Part shown: positions 33,377-46,096 of the stretch, one piece after another
Layout: every line of letters begins with the position of its first letter
Numbering within the stretch: position 1 is the first letter of the stretch
Assembly: GCA_023079485.1 (NCBI GenBank)
Contig: CM041090.1
Location: forward strand, 37,474,874-37,538,873
Length of the DNA stretch: 64,000 bases
DNA from: Archilochus colubris
Lineage: Eukaryota > Chordata > Aves > Apodiformes > Trochilidae
Direction of reading: 5' to 3'
Translations under genes and position numbers: made by a program
The notes under the pieces: model-generated
Seen by the model: the letters and a program-made list of their open reading frames with translations, nothing else
Told to the model about the DNA's origin: nothing
Database searches by the model: none

Positions 33377-36300
33377 TGGGGGATGTTACAGAAATGCACT
33401 CTCCTCCTGGCCTGGCTTCATAGCAGGGGCAAATGTCCCAGAGGCAAATTAATCTCTCGACATCCTGTGCTGTTTGCTCACACGGGGCAGCTCTGCCTTT
33501 AGCCCTGGTTTGTCCCACAGGGGGGTGGTCCCCACAATGCCCCCATCACGAGGGCTGGGTGGGCACCCAGCATGGCTGTTGCCTTTTATTTCCCCCCCAC
33601 ATCCCCACAGCAGGTAGGCAGGAGAGGACTCACTCTCTTCCCCAGGGAGGCACTGGGGGTGTCACACAGTGTTCAACTTCGGGCTTTGCTGGGCTCACAC
33701 TTTGAAAAGCTGATGGTGCTTTGGGTCACAGAGAGGTTTCCATCACCATTGCTGGGAATAAGGTGTGAAGCCCAAGCTAAACATCCCCCTGCAGACATTC
33801 AGACCTTTTAAATGACACTGAGAGCTGCAGTGGAAGAAAGGAACCCAATCCCAGCATCTCCCAAAGCTGAATTTAACTTCTGAAAATCCAGGCTCTTACC
33901 ACATATGTAAAACACAGCTTCCTGGTGGCTCTACCCCCTCACCCATGGCACAACTCTCATTGCACAATACCCAGCTGGCAAAGAAGGCTCCATCTTTCCT
34001 ACCAGAGACAGACGCCAGCTGGGGGTCTTCCATGTGTGGGACTCCCAGACCTGCAGCCCCTTTGCTCTTGGCTTTCACAGATGGGTCCTGTCTTGGAGGA
34101 AGGCCACAGGAACTTCCTCTGGTGCTTATGGAAAACCAGCAAAGCTCTGGGCAGGGGCAGGAACCAGCCAAAACCACCACGAAAAAAAAAAAGGTGGATG
34201 ACATGATGGAGATTGAAGAGGTTCCTTGATTGCATAGGGCTTTCCCTGCTCCCTGTGCCAGGAAAATGAAATCCATGGCATCACTCTGCTCACACCATGT
34301 AGACCCACAGCAGAGACATCCTGCCCAGCTGGGCAGAGCTGTGCTTATTATGTAGGCTCTCAGAGCTGACTGAGCACAGGAGTAGCTTGGCAAGCTGGGC
34401 AAATATACAAAAACCAACTGCCCAGGAACAAAACTTGGGCCCCAAATAGTGATAAAATCAGCTTTTTAGAGATGACATTTATACTTTCTCCTTGGTACAA
34501 CACTGCTCCAGCCCAAACAGGAAGCAGAAATGCCACTGGAAGATCAGGCAGAAACACAGAAAGAGAGGAAGAAGGATAAAGGAGACAATATGAAGATCAT
34601 GCAGGTACCAAGAGAGGCACGGCCATGGGCTGGCATGGCTTCATGTGGATTTGCAAGGACTTGTCCAGTGATTGAAGAACCTGCAAGTGATGAGGTGCAG
34701 GTGAACATGACCTGCCAAGAGTGACAGAGGGAAAGCCCTTCAAGACCTGTGGTCACTGGCTAAGAAGTAGGGGGAAAAAAGCAAGCAGAAGATTTTACTG
34801 CTCTGGAGAGCACAGTTCATAGGACAAAAATGCACCGTTCTGCTGGTGCCCAACCACTTGAGCTTCCCCATCAGTGTAAGTCAAGTATCATTGGGGTTAC
34901 AGCAGCCAGCAGGGGTGGCATTTCCTGCAGCTGGAGATACTTGGTGATGCTTTAAGGCTGGGGTTCATCACCACTGCTCCAACATTGTGCTTCTCACCCC
35001 ACCACAGTGTCCCAGCAGCCTTCAGTGACTTTCCTAGGGAAGAGGAGTAAGTGGGGTGTGGTGATAGTCCAGGAAGGTGTTACCATTGCACTTGAGGAAA
35101 ACATGAAATATTTGTCATGGGCTTCTTGCCATGGGCGATTGCTGCTAAACTGACTCTAAATCATGATTTTGTGGTCTATCTACAGAGCCCCTTGCCCACA
35201 GGGAAACAGGAAATAGAACATCAGGGAACACCTGCCAAGGAAGCCAATAGCTCTGGCAACCCCCCTGAAGCCCAGTGAAGAGTTGCTGACATGACATACG
35301 TTGTCCTGAAATGACCCAGGGCCTGCTCTGGCCACCACAGCCACTTCCCTGCCCACACCTCAGCCCAAACCGGCTGCCCAGGCTCCTCGTGCAAGAGCCA
35401 TGGGCCATTGCATCACCCTTGCTCCACTTCCCTGGGGTATGTCTCCATCAGCCCCAAACCTGGCAGCTTCCCCTAGGGGATCTTCACCAGCTGGTCCCAG
35501 TCAGCTGAGAGGAGCTGGGGCAATGCTTCTTCTGTGTCCCAGAAAAAAAACAACATTTTGAATTGTTTCCTGGTCCCAAGCCATGCCAAAGCCAAGAACT
35601 TTTTCAGTTCCTGATAAGCAGCACCAATTCCTGGTGTTCTCCTGAGACAGAGAGACAGCACCCTCCTCCAAGACCTCTGTGCCAGCTCCTGCCTGCTTGC
35701 AAAGACTTGCTCCAGAGGGATGGGTTGGTTTGATGGGGTTTTGAGTGCCTGGAAAAGGTTTTTATGGGCATATATTCAGCTTTACCTGTTGCAAAATAGA
35801 TGCAACAATAGATGTTTCCTGGGAAACCAGATATAAAGGCAAAAGTGGAGCAATTAGCCTCTAAGGAAAGGATGGAGAGGTGAAGGTTTAAGGGCAGGGC
35901 AGTTGATTCTCAGCAAAGTGGGGTCCAGGTGCTACCAGGAATGCCTCAGTAATACTGTGAGACAAAAACCAGTCCAAAAAAAGTAGCTCACCTTGGGCTG
36001 GAGAGCACCCAGAGATGCTGCACCTCCTTCTCCTCAGCCACCCACAGCCTTTCTCCTGGGCTGGGAGGCATTGCCATCTGCAGTGAGGAGGCCTGTGGCT
36101 CTGCCACCAGTCCAACAGATTCTAAAAGACAGATGCAGACCCCCATCACATAAAGTTACCAAGAGCTTTTGGCCTGAGGGAGCCCATGAACTGTCACGAA
36201 TGGGCCGGTACCAGAGTCAGCTGAGAACCTTGGGGTGCCCCCGCATATCTGAGGGTGCAGAGGGAGGCAGCAAATCCATCACTGGGCATCGGCTGCATTG

Positions 36301-39300
36301 CATTAACAATTTTTCAGGCCTGCCTTTGCTGGCTTTTCTATTTTTGACCTTCTGCCTAATCACATAATCTGCTTTCCAGAGTAACTACGGCATTTACAGC
36401 TTTCATTGACTTCCTCCAAAAATGAGAGCAAGGATTGCCAGGGAGGTGCCAGAGCCACACTCACTTGGACATGGTTTATTCACCCGATGGTCCATGGGCC
36501 ATTCAAATAACGCCAGGCCGGCAGCCGGGCAAGCAAAGGGCTAGCAGTGCCCTGCTGGCATCTGCCACCACTTATTTTGCTAGTGACTGAGCAGCAAAAC
36601 GTCTGATAAAGAAAGAGAGCTGCTCATTTACAACTCTCTCCATGCAGCAAAGGCTGAAGCAGAAAGCCAAATTGCTCTCCACTCTACAATAAACAGTGTG
36701 TGTTGGGTTTTAAAGAGCATCTCACCCTGACCCCAATGGCCCATTTTACGCGTGGTAGCATGGAAAGGAGCCAAAAGGTGAGAAGGCTTAATAAGAAATA
36801 CTTCAAGCTGATTACTCTGGCCTATATATAGGATGACCTGCATCTACTATCACTTAGCATGGTAATGACTAAGTGCAGCATGTGGATTAAATATCTCCCT
36901 AATGCTAAAGCGAAATGCATCTATAGCCCTAACCCTCTAATTGACTGATTCTAAATATGATAGATTAGCTTTCTATCTCATTATATGTATCTAATCAGGG
37001 GATGAGGGCGTGTATACACCTGGACACTTGGTTTTTCATTTCTACTCTCCTGCAACAGCAATTAGAAGAAAATTACTTGTCTGCTCAGGTTTGTTGCAGG
37101 GTTATCTCACACCCTACCCAAGAAAGCTGCAGAATTCCCTTTGTGATAGTTACAAAAATCAGCTGCAGAATGGGCACCAAGATTTAGAAACACAGGTGTT
37201 GCCTATATGACCTTTGTCTGATGACCCTAAAGCAGCTTGGGGCTGCTGCTGACTGTGGTCATTGCCCCACGAACAACCAGCTGACAGGCAGCAGCACCCA
37301 GGGAAGGGCTGGGAGCAAGGAGCAGGGAAAGGTCTTGGCACAAACAACAGCTGAGGCTTCAATTGCCAAGGCTCGGTGAGGACACTCGTTTAGCTACTGT
37401 CTAAAAGTTTCCTGATTCCAGTAACCAGCTGCACAGGGTGCCTCTTCCTGCAGTCCCCATGCCCAGCTGTACACCAGGCAGCCTCCATTCCCCTGGGAGC
37501 TGCTCACTATGGCCCAGCCTGAGGATATAGGTGGGTGGAGGACTAAGGCAAAGTGACCTCATGTGCATCTTTCAGCCCAGCTGAGCACTAATAAGCTCAC
37601 TGTATTTAGGCTTTCACTCCAGGCCTGAGTAGCTCCAGGCACCTCCTTGCTCATGCCTTGTCTCTGCCTAGGAGACAGAGCAGGATGCCACTTCCAGGGG
37701 GTCCTAAGCCAGTTGCTAGTGCTCAGGAGTCCCTCTGAGACACTTGTGCTCCACCAAAACTGAGAAATACCTACAGGAGGCCACTCCAAAACTTAGCCAC
37801 TATCACCAGGCCCTCTGTAGACCACCCTCTGGCCCAGGAGCCATATCCCATACTGCTGGGAAGCAAGAGGATCTGTCTGTACTCCCTGCCCCTTGCCCAG
37901 GAGGAACAAAGGATCGCCCAGGTCTAACAACCTTCCATTGTCAGCATGGTCGTGGGTACTTTGCTTCCTCTACATATGGAACCAAAACAAAGGCCCAGAT
38001 ACCTTTCTGATCACATTGGCAGGTCCAGAGCAACACCGAGCAGTGTCTATGCAGAGTAACTCACCACGGGGAGATGAGCCATGTTGTCATTTTCCACTCA
38101 AGTGTCCCAGGCACTGATTTACAGTTTGGGGATTTTCCACCTCAGACAAATTACCAGGCTCCACCAAAAGAGTCTCTCAGAGACCTGCCCCATTTTAAGT
38201 TACAACATCTTCTCCAGATGGACATGAACTGAGCTCCCCTCCACACACGTGAGGGCAATGCCTGCCCTGGGCAGGAGTCTCGGGGCTACAGTAAATTATT
38301 GCAGGGTGAGGAAAATTAAAGGAGTCAGGGTAACAGATTAGAGAAGGCATCTCAAGCAAGCAGGGGAAATTCTTGCTGATTAGAAGCGAAACCAAAAGAC
38401 ATCCTTCAATTGCCAGGGTGTAATTTAGACCCAGGCTCTACATAGCAATTTTCATGGAGCTGCAGGGACCTGGTGAAACTTGGTGATGAAGATTCCTCAC
38501 AAGCAGAAAGATTTTCCTAAAATCCAGGTGTAGCTGAGCTGGTCTAAAGATCACACTTGCTTTTTTGCCCCCAGTTAAAACCGAGTTTTAAGTTAATCAG
38601 ATTAGCATTTGGAAGGGAACATTAGGTGGTAACATTTGGCTCACTTAATCGGTTTCCTTAGGCAGTTGTAGGGGAAGTGAACACTTCTTCACTGTCCAGG
38701 GAAGTGGCAGAAGCACAGAGCTGAACAAAACCACCACCCTGCCTTCCCATTAGAGAAAGGAGCAAGTGAGGAGCAAGAATAAAGAGCTTGAGAAATGGCA
38801 AAGAGAAAGGTTGCCCCAAGGAGAGCAACATGTTCAGATATGTCTATCAGATAACCAGAACTTAAACTCAAGCCTCAGAGTATGTTCACAGAGCTTAAAA
38901 ATAATGGTGACTCAGCTCTAGATGAAATACTCACATGTAATACTGCCCTCCTGCCTCAAGTCAGAAGGTTTGAGCTACCGATGGTCCAGCCTTCACTCCA
39001 AGTTTGGGAAACACCAGAATTCCACAAGCTAGAGAAGACATTGGCATTTCCAAATCCAACAGTGCAGTTCTCAGGGTGAACTGACACCATGTCTCCCTTC
39101 AAGAGAAATCTGTGATTAGCACCCAGCTTCTTTACACCATCTTTCTTCTAGTCTGTGTGTTTGAGAAAAGAATGAAAGACACTCATACAGAAGACAGGCC
39201 TGTGTTGACCAGGAGGGCTGGAACTATTTCCCATCTGAGTTTAGAGGCAGGTAAGATGGAGATACATAGAATTACCTCTAATTCCCAGTCCAACCACAGC

Positions 39301-42300
39301 ACACCTTGGATAGTCTCCAAAAACTGCTTTACTGACAATTGTTGCAATGTGCTTCTGTCTTGGCATTGGTGGTGGCTGCATTGGTGGTATTATTGCTGTT
39401 GTTGGAGTGAATTGAAGATCCTGGAATCAGGTCCTGAGTTGGACCTGGCATCAGGTGAGATAAAGGTGAACAAGGTTTCATTTAAGAAGAAAAAGTTTTA
39501 GTTCTCACTGTTGTAGAAAAATGAAGCTCTGGCCCTGGACTATGTTAAATGTTTAGTAATGAGAAACCAAGTGATTAATAAATCCCTCATTTGAAGGAGG
39601 AGGGAAAGAAGCACTAGAAAAACTGAGTCACTAGTTTTGAGCAATCCTGAACTCATTGCTAAAATCTCTCATCTCTACTTTTATAAGACCTGTTGCCAAC
39701 AAAAGAGCTGGAGCAGAAGATCTGACACCACAGGCAAGTTAAAACTGTTTCAGGGTTCAAACCTTCACACTGACATGTTACCAGTGGGAGCCCACACAGT
39801 GAAGCCTCTGTCCCTGTCTGATCCCAGCTCATTTCAAGCTTCCTTTTGGGGATAAAAGGGTTTGGGGGATGTTCCTTGGCAATTCTGCCCAGCAGCCTTT
39901 TGCCACAAAGTCTTCTAACTCCCACCATCACCAAGACATGTGGTCCCCAAGCCTCCTTGATCAAACTGCCCTCACTGAGGCAAAGGCACCTGCCTTCCCC
40001 AGTGTGGATGGGGGCAGAGAGGAGAGGGAGACGTTCTTGCATGTCTTCACTTGTTGCCTTCAGCACTAGTGTCCTTCAGCACTTCTAAAATAGACTCCAC
40101 CCTCCTGCTCACAGCCCAGAGTTCCGACCTTCAGTCCACTGTCCTTTTCTAGCTTTTAATATAAAACTCAAGAGGGAATAGCCTGACCTTCTCCTGCAAC
40201 TTCCAGTCATACATGGACACCACTGGGACACTGTCTATATCAGTCCCCATCACCTCGTTTAGGACCAGAAGCTAGTTGCCATGACAACACATCATTCTTA
40301 CACACAGCTCCTGCTCTTCCTAAAGGCTTGGCTCCATCAGCAGGACACTTCCAGATGGTGATGGCCCAAGGGGTAACGCTGAGTGCTGAGCCCAGGGGAA
40401 GACAGGACAGGCAGTGGAGTGGGTGGGGAATGGCAGCACAGGCTGCAGAAGGTACAAGGTGACAGGCGTGTGCAAGGCCTGATGGACAAGTTCAGAAATG
40501 CTGCTGAAAAAGCCTTCCAGACAGCAACTACACAGCACGCAAATGCCTTCCCCAGCCTTCCTCTTCTTTCTGCACGCCTCTGCCTCCCGTGTGCTGCATG
40601 CCTTGTTATGTGGACTTGGAGACAGGGAGGCTGCAACATGGTGACTTCACATACAGAATAGAAAGAGGTGGAAAAATATATAAACCCCATGCCCTCTGTT
40701 CGTTCAGTTTTAGCACCCATCTCTTGCTGCTTGGCATTTTCCTCCAAGCCTCAATGCTTGGCTTCACATCAATTCATGGAGCTCAGCTTTCATCAAAAAA
40801 AAATATAATCATACAACATTCCAGCTACTATTGATGTGGAGAAGAAGTGCAAGCCAGAATCTGAAATATTCATAATCTAGATGTTTAAGAAAGAGGGGGC
40901 GAGGAGGGGGAAGAAAAAAGAATAGAAAAATACTTTGACATTTATTATTTTCGAAAGCTCTTGATTTCAGAGTGAGCTATGATTTTCAGACAACCTGACT
41001 CATCATTTCTGAATGCTTTGGTTTGGCAGCCCTTTATACATTTAGTAATACAAACCCTGACTTGCAGCTTCCAATGAGAATCCTAATGGCATGATAAGAC
41101 AGATTTTTCATCTCATTCATGTAATTTCCAAATATCAGGAAATTTGCTTTACAGCAAGAGCTGTAAAAGCTGTGGAATGATTTCCTGGGGGAGAAGCAGA
41201 AACCTCCTCACTACCCACTTGGACAACTGAACAATCCAACAGAGAGCAGGCTGCAGTGAATGGCTCTTTACTTTCTGGCGACAAAGAAGATGATCCCAGA
41301 CAGGTTTTCCTCTTAATTTTCCTGGCTCTGGGCATTGCTAATCAAGTCATCATACCACAGCTACTGGAGCCTCTCACATCCAACTGGAGAAACAGCATCT
41401 TCTGCAGGAGGAGCACACAGCTTCAAGGGAAAATACAAATGCAAACTGTTTAGGACTTCACAAGTAGTAAGGAACCCGGGCCGGTCTTTGAGAATGGATT
41501 CAAAGCATCTTCATCCAGAAGTTAGAATTGCATTTTTTTTACATTAAAATCCCTTAGGCACTTAGAGTCTGTGAGAATTTTTTTTCCATTGCCTATCAAG
41601 CACTGGTATGAAAAATGATGTCTTTGGCAGCGCAGCCAGCCTGAGTAGATGCAAGATGATTTTCATCTACTCATTCTAGACCATCTGCTTCTTAGCCTCA
41701 ACTTTCAAAGGCCTTGAAGGAGATGTAGGCCACTGAATTTTACAGCTAAATTTCATGAACCTCTTTGAAAATGAAAGGATTGCACAGAACACAAATTTAG
41801 AGACATCAAAGGGACCTTGCCTTTTCATGCAAGCACTAAAAGCAGTGCAAAAAGAATTAATTATAATTTGCTCTACTGCCAGTTTTCACACTGGAGCAAA
41901 TACAAGCATTTTATGCTTTAAGCCTTACAAACCCATGGCTGCCAGCTTAATATACTCCTAAGGCCAGACCAAATTAATAGACTTAAACCATCTTGCATCG
42001 ACTTATGCAAGAAATGAAGCCAAAAGAGCTGGCAGGCTAGCCCACAGAAAAAGTCTTTTGCATCCTTGTTTTTTTGTTTTGTTTTTTCTAACAAAACAAA
42101 ACTAAACACAAACACAAAAACAAACATCAAAAAAACCCATAAATCAATATTTCTTTACATATTCAATAGCAGTGTAAACACTAATTTGGCTTTTTCAAAA
42201 GCAAAGTTGTTCTACTGATACTTTTTAATGAACTCATTGATCTTCATCCATGCTCCCAACACAATCAAAATGGCATTTCAGCAGAAAGTATGGGAGAGTT

Positions 42301-44440
42301 CAGGGATTTCAGCCAAACGTGGCTGACTCAAGATCTGCTGACTCAAGTGGCTGAAATCATTACGTAGACATGTGAGTTTCAGTCAGGCAATAGAGAGGAA
42401 GAGCTGCCCTACATTATGAAGTAAGATCCAGGTGAAATTACAAAAATTAAGGAAATTATTTTATAGCAGAGCATCAGCTCCTAGTCAGAACATGGATCTG
42501 CACAGGTGATTTGCACTGAGGGTGATGGTAGGGTGGAATGACCCTGACATCACCTGAAATCAATGAAAGATGAAGCTGAGGAAGAACCTTCTTTTGATAT
42601 TTGATCCCTGCCCATCAGGCCAACAAGCCTTGGGCCAAGGCAGGTATGGACTAGCCAGGGCAGGAACTTTTTCTTCTCCCCAGAGTGGCCTTAGACACCA
42701 TTTTACAAGAGATTGAGAAGCTTTCAGATTTACAGTTCACAAAAATCCCAACAGAACACTTACAGAGGTGTCTTAGTTTCCATTTGCCAAGCCTTCAGGA
42801 AACAGAGGGATGATTATTAATCAAGAAAGGTCTCCAAAGGTGATCACTACATATTCTTTATACTCAGTGGTGTAAGTGAAGGTACTAGGACCATGGAGAA
42901 AGGACTTTTGATGCTGAAAACACCACTATGGCACTACCTTCTCCAGCAGGAATGATCCCAGAAAGGCTCCAGATCCCCAAGGAATAACACAACAAATGAA
43001 GCCTTGGGTTGATACCAACATGGTGGCAAAAAACCATTTCACTTGCTGTTTTCTTGCACTCTTCAGGAAAGAAGAGGTTGTTCATAATCTTCGACAGAGG
43101 GAGAGTCAAAAATCTGTCAACACAAAATTCATACAAAGTTTTGGTGCTCCCACTCCCAGTGGCCAGTTGTGCTGCACTTACCCATTATTCCTGCTCCAGT
43201 CATAATGCTGGTAGAATGAGGGAGGAGTTGCCTAGAGTCATGTCTGCATCAGGCAGGTGAACACAATGCTTTACTCACGTGTGTATAAGATGCCACAGAG
43301 CCCCCTAATTCATCCCTGTACCATTTCTTCCTGAATGGGAAAGCAATTCAAGCTGGCCTGCACGACTGGTTCTTGGATTTTTCTGGATATCTGGTCTTCC
43401 TTCGCCCACTTATACAACCTGTCTTTCTTCCTCTTCTGCCACACTTTGAGAGAGCTGTGTATCTACAGACCAGCAAAGGGACTAGAGGCTGGCTGGCTGC
43501 AAAGCAGCCAGAATATACCCATGGAAGGGAGAGAACACCTGAGGATGAAGCTGCATCTGCTTGAAAGGGGAGATGCAGGAAAGAAGAGGGAGAAGCGTAC
43601 AGTGTACAAGCACAAAAGCAAAAAGAGTCCAAGAGTAACTGAACCTGTGCCTCACCTGTCAAAGAGTTCAGTGGATGGTTTAGGGGTAGAAGTAAAAGGA
43701 ACTCAGCCAAGTGGAGAGGGCTTGAATGGGAAGGAGTACCACCTGCATGTAGATCTTATGCACAATTTCTTATTTCTAAGTTGGTCTCATAGCAGGTGAG
43801 CACATACATACTGATGGGTCTGTGGTGTAATGCAGGTTGAAACTCTGCCATTTCCTTGACAAAGCCTTCTGCTCCCTGACATAAACTCCACAGCTACAGT
43901 GGTGCAAGGTCTGTGCAGAAGTGTCCTCTCTGCTTTACCTCACCATTTTCTCAAGTTAAAGCATCTGACTAGCCCTATACAAACAGGATCAGCTTTGCAA
44001 GAGGTTAGAAATCCTCCTTTTCCAGTAATTCATACCTTCACAAGAGGGAGGCTGTAATCCTGACACACACACAGCTTCAAGCCCAGTAAGGAAAGCAAGG
44101 AGCTAGAGAAAAATCATCCAACTTCCATAAGGGCAGGGACAGCACAGAACCATCGCTTAGAGTGTCTCTGGTTTCTACAAATCACAGTGAAAAATTATCT
44201 CAGTCTGCCTGTGACAGAAGCTTGAGGCTGCAACTGATAAGAAGTACCCTGTGAGTAATGAGCCCTTAAATCCAAACCAAGTCACCCTGGTTTTTAGATA
44301 AGGTTTATCATTCTCTTGGGAGAAAGCTGTTCTTTTCTGTCACCTGTGGGCCAACAATTCTGTTTTCAAGCAGTCTGCCAACTCTGCGGCTCTCGTTGCA
44401 ATAATGTTACAAATAATTTAAGCACTACCACTTTGGTCAA
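33377..44440. other. Intergenic DNA downstream of PRKCH
   Basis: No gene is recognised. It includes an AT-rich, motif-dense block at 36780-36995 containing the 12-bp palindrome CCTATATATAGG, and T/A-rich simple repeats near 42069-42140. The longest open frame without an obvious repeat cause (43335-43799, 154 codons, plus strand) shows no domain or splice context. Confidence 0.65.
42069..42140. repeat. T-rich then CAAAA-rich simple repeat
   Basis: GTTTTTTTGTTTTGTTTTTTC is followed by AACAAAACAAAACTAAACAC and ACAAAAACAAACATC. The T-rich and A-rich halves are roughly complementary, so the region could fold back on itself. Confidence 0.65.
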
Positions 44441-45293
44441 AATTTTAATGAGGCACTAAACCCACAAAAGGGGCTCTGTAAAGTATAATTAAATAGAATG
44501 GGCCTAAATAAACAGTAAGGTTTTACAAGTTACATTATAGTTGAAAACAGCTGGGAGGCAAAGAAAGGAGCATTGAAGATGTATGATGTAAAAAGGCATT
44601 TCACAGAATGCAAACACTAAAACTTTTCATATCGCACAAACAGTAAAACACTATGAACACACTATTTCCCTTTTTGATTTGGAAGAAACTGTGTGGGGCA
44701 CGGGACATTTGTATTTTCCTTCTGCTAGTCAGCACAATGAAATATTTCACATGGAAACTCAAACAGTGGCAAAGGGAGCCATTTGTCCTTCGGAAAGAAA
44801 TAAATAACTGCAGAAACAGGTAAAGTCAGTAGGAACATCTGGGTCAGACAGGCCATGGGATGCTGCATCACAGCTCCAAAATGCCAGGCAGTGCCAGGAC
44901 TCCTCAAAATAGTCTTGCAAACAATCAGAATTGTAACAAGTCTGTTTGGCTCAGAGCTGCAAGATACTTGTTTCATGCTCACGCCGACTCCTTGAATCCA
45001 CTGCAAGCAGTGATGTTCAGGCTGAGCTAACTAGCTCAGCATTCAATTCTGTGTCTGCATCAGCTATTTACAATATGATGTTTGTTCCCCCCATCAATAT
45101 TTGATCCAAGAGCTGCATAAATTCTACAAACACAGGAAGGTTTCTATTTCACATTAAGGTAATGTTGACAGTGGTGCTGATGTTTCATGTAAAGTCAGTG
45201 CACTGTTACTTCTTGAGAATGAAATTTCTTGTAAACTTAGTTTTCATTTCATTTCCCCCCAGCCCTCTCAGCAGCCCTTCTCCAGAGCTGTAG
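44425..45293 (-). other. PRKCH: Probable PRKCH 3' UTR
   Basis: The sequence following the PRKCH stop codon on the minus strand. The first canonical or near-canonical poly(A) hexamer I find is ATTAAA at 44449-44444, about 850 bp after the stop; no AATAAA on this strand was found between it and the stop. The true end needs RNA data, and a longer UTR is possible. Confidence 0.5.
44444..44449 (-). terminator. PRKCH: Candidate PRKCH poly(A) signal, ATTAAA
   Basis: ATTAAA on the minus strand, the second commonest vertebrate hexamer, followed by a modestly T/G-containing stretch (ATTATTTGTAAC). It is the nearest candidate after the stop codon. Confidence 0.4.
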
Positions 45294-45440
45294 CTATTGC
45301 TGCAGTTCTGGGCTTGTGAATGAAAAGTTTCTAAATTCATCTTGGTTTATCATTGGAAGAATTCCTTCTTCAATAGGAGTCAGAATGGGCTCCTCTTTTA
45401 TAAAATCTGGATCAAAGTTGCTCACGTCATCTTTGGATTT
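45294..45440 (-). CDS. PRKCH: PRKCH last coding exon (protein kinase C eta, AGC-kinase tail and stop)
   Basis: PKC eta is a diacylglycerol-dependent, calcium-independent (novel) serine/threonine kinase, typical of epithelia and lymphocytes. This exon encodes its last 48 residues. The minus-strand acceptor is strong (pyrimidine tract ending ATTTGACAG at 45450-45441) and the frame starts KSKDDVSNFDPDF. The visible motifs are those of an AGC-kinase C-terminal tail: NFD near residue 8, the turn-motif Thr in ILTPIEEG, and the hydrophobic motif FRNFSF, whose Ser is the expected phosphosite, followed by TSPELQQ and the TAG stop at 45296-45294. The ending SPELQ is the eta signature; epsilon ends differently. 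It joins the upstream exon in phase 0. The 3' UTR follows toward lower coordinates. Confidence 0.95.
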   Translation of the reverse strand, partial: KSKDDVSNFDPDFIKEEPILTPIEEGILPMINQDEFRNFSFTSPELQQ

Positions 45441-45847
45441 CTGTCAAATGGAAAAGAGACAAGAAGGATGTCAAAAGTATGTATCATCTGCTTGATCCTT
45501 GCTCTGTCTTGAGTGCAATAAACCATCACCTCCATAACCCAGGCTGAGCTTCCTGAAAGATTTTTCTGGGGTTGGACTGGGAACAGCTGAGTGCTCCCAC
45601 AAAGCCTCTTACAGTGTGTAAACCCCTTTTAGAGCCTTTGGAGGATTCTGACAGGCAAACACCTCCCTGATTCAACTTTCACCACTTCTGATGGGTCAGT
45701 TGCCTGAACATGGCAGGGCAGGGCATTTAAATCAGTTTCTTTCCTCAAGTTGCAGCACAGACCCAGCCATCCGAAGCACTTATCAGTGGCGTTTCCAGTT
45801 AGCTGACTCCACATGGTCCCTCCTTATCCACAGAGTTTCTAAGCTGG

Positions 45848-45895
45848 TTTTTTGGTTGGTTTTTTTTTTGGCTTTGTTTTGTTTTGTGTGTGGGG
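45848..45895. repeat. T/G-rich simple repeat
   Basis: GGTTTTTTGGTTGG, a T10 run, then GCTTTGTTTTGTTTTGTGTGTGGGG. Low-complexity DNA in the last PRKCH intron. Confidence 0.7.
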
Positions 45896-46090
45896 TGAAC
45901 ACTCCTCTAGATACAAGCTATTAAACTTGCACAGTACTGAATGACTGGGTGGTGGGAAGACAAATGGCTTGCCTCCAGGTGCTGGGTCCCTTGCTGCCTC
46001 CCCAAGAGTGGGAGTGTTGGCAACACACACACAGGGTTTGTGGCACTGACTGACAAGGCGTGTGTTTTTCCTCCAGCTAGAACAAAATGC

Positions 46091-46096
46091 TTTATT
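46091..46096 (-). terminator. Candidate intronic poly(A) signal, AATAAA
   Basis: The minus strand reads TGTCAATAAAGCATTTTGTT, a well-formed AATAAA context. T/G-rich DNA follows, including a TGTGTGTGTG run near 46034-46023. It lies within the last PRKCH intron, in the sense direction. Confidence 0.45.

Noticed and set aside
32573..33502. 309-codon open frame of His/Thr/Ile/Pro/Tyr-rich repeats
   Set aside because: It is the translation of the 10-bp minisatellite. The unit lacks stops in this direction, so other plus-strand frames are open too (32373-32639, 32653-32886, 32923-33423). There is no splice or regulatory context.
43335..43799. 154-codon plus-strand open frame downstream of PRKCH
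   Set aside because: No domain, signal or splice context; a comparable frame lies on the opposite strand. Best read as chance.
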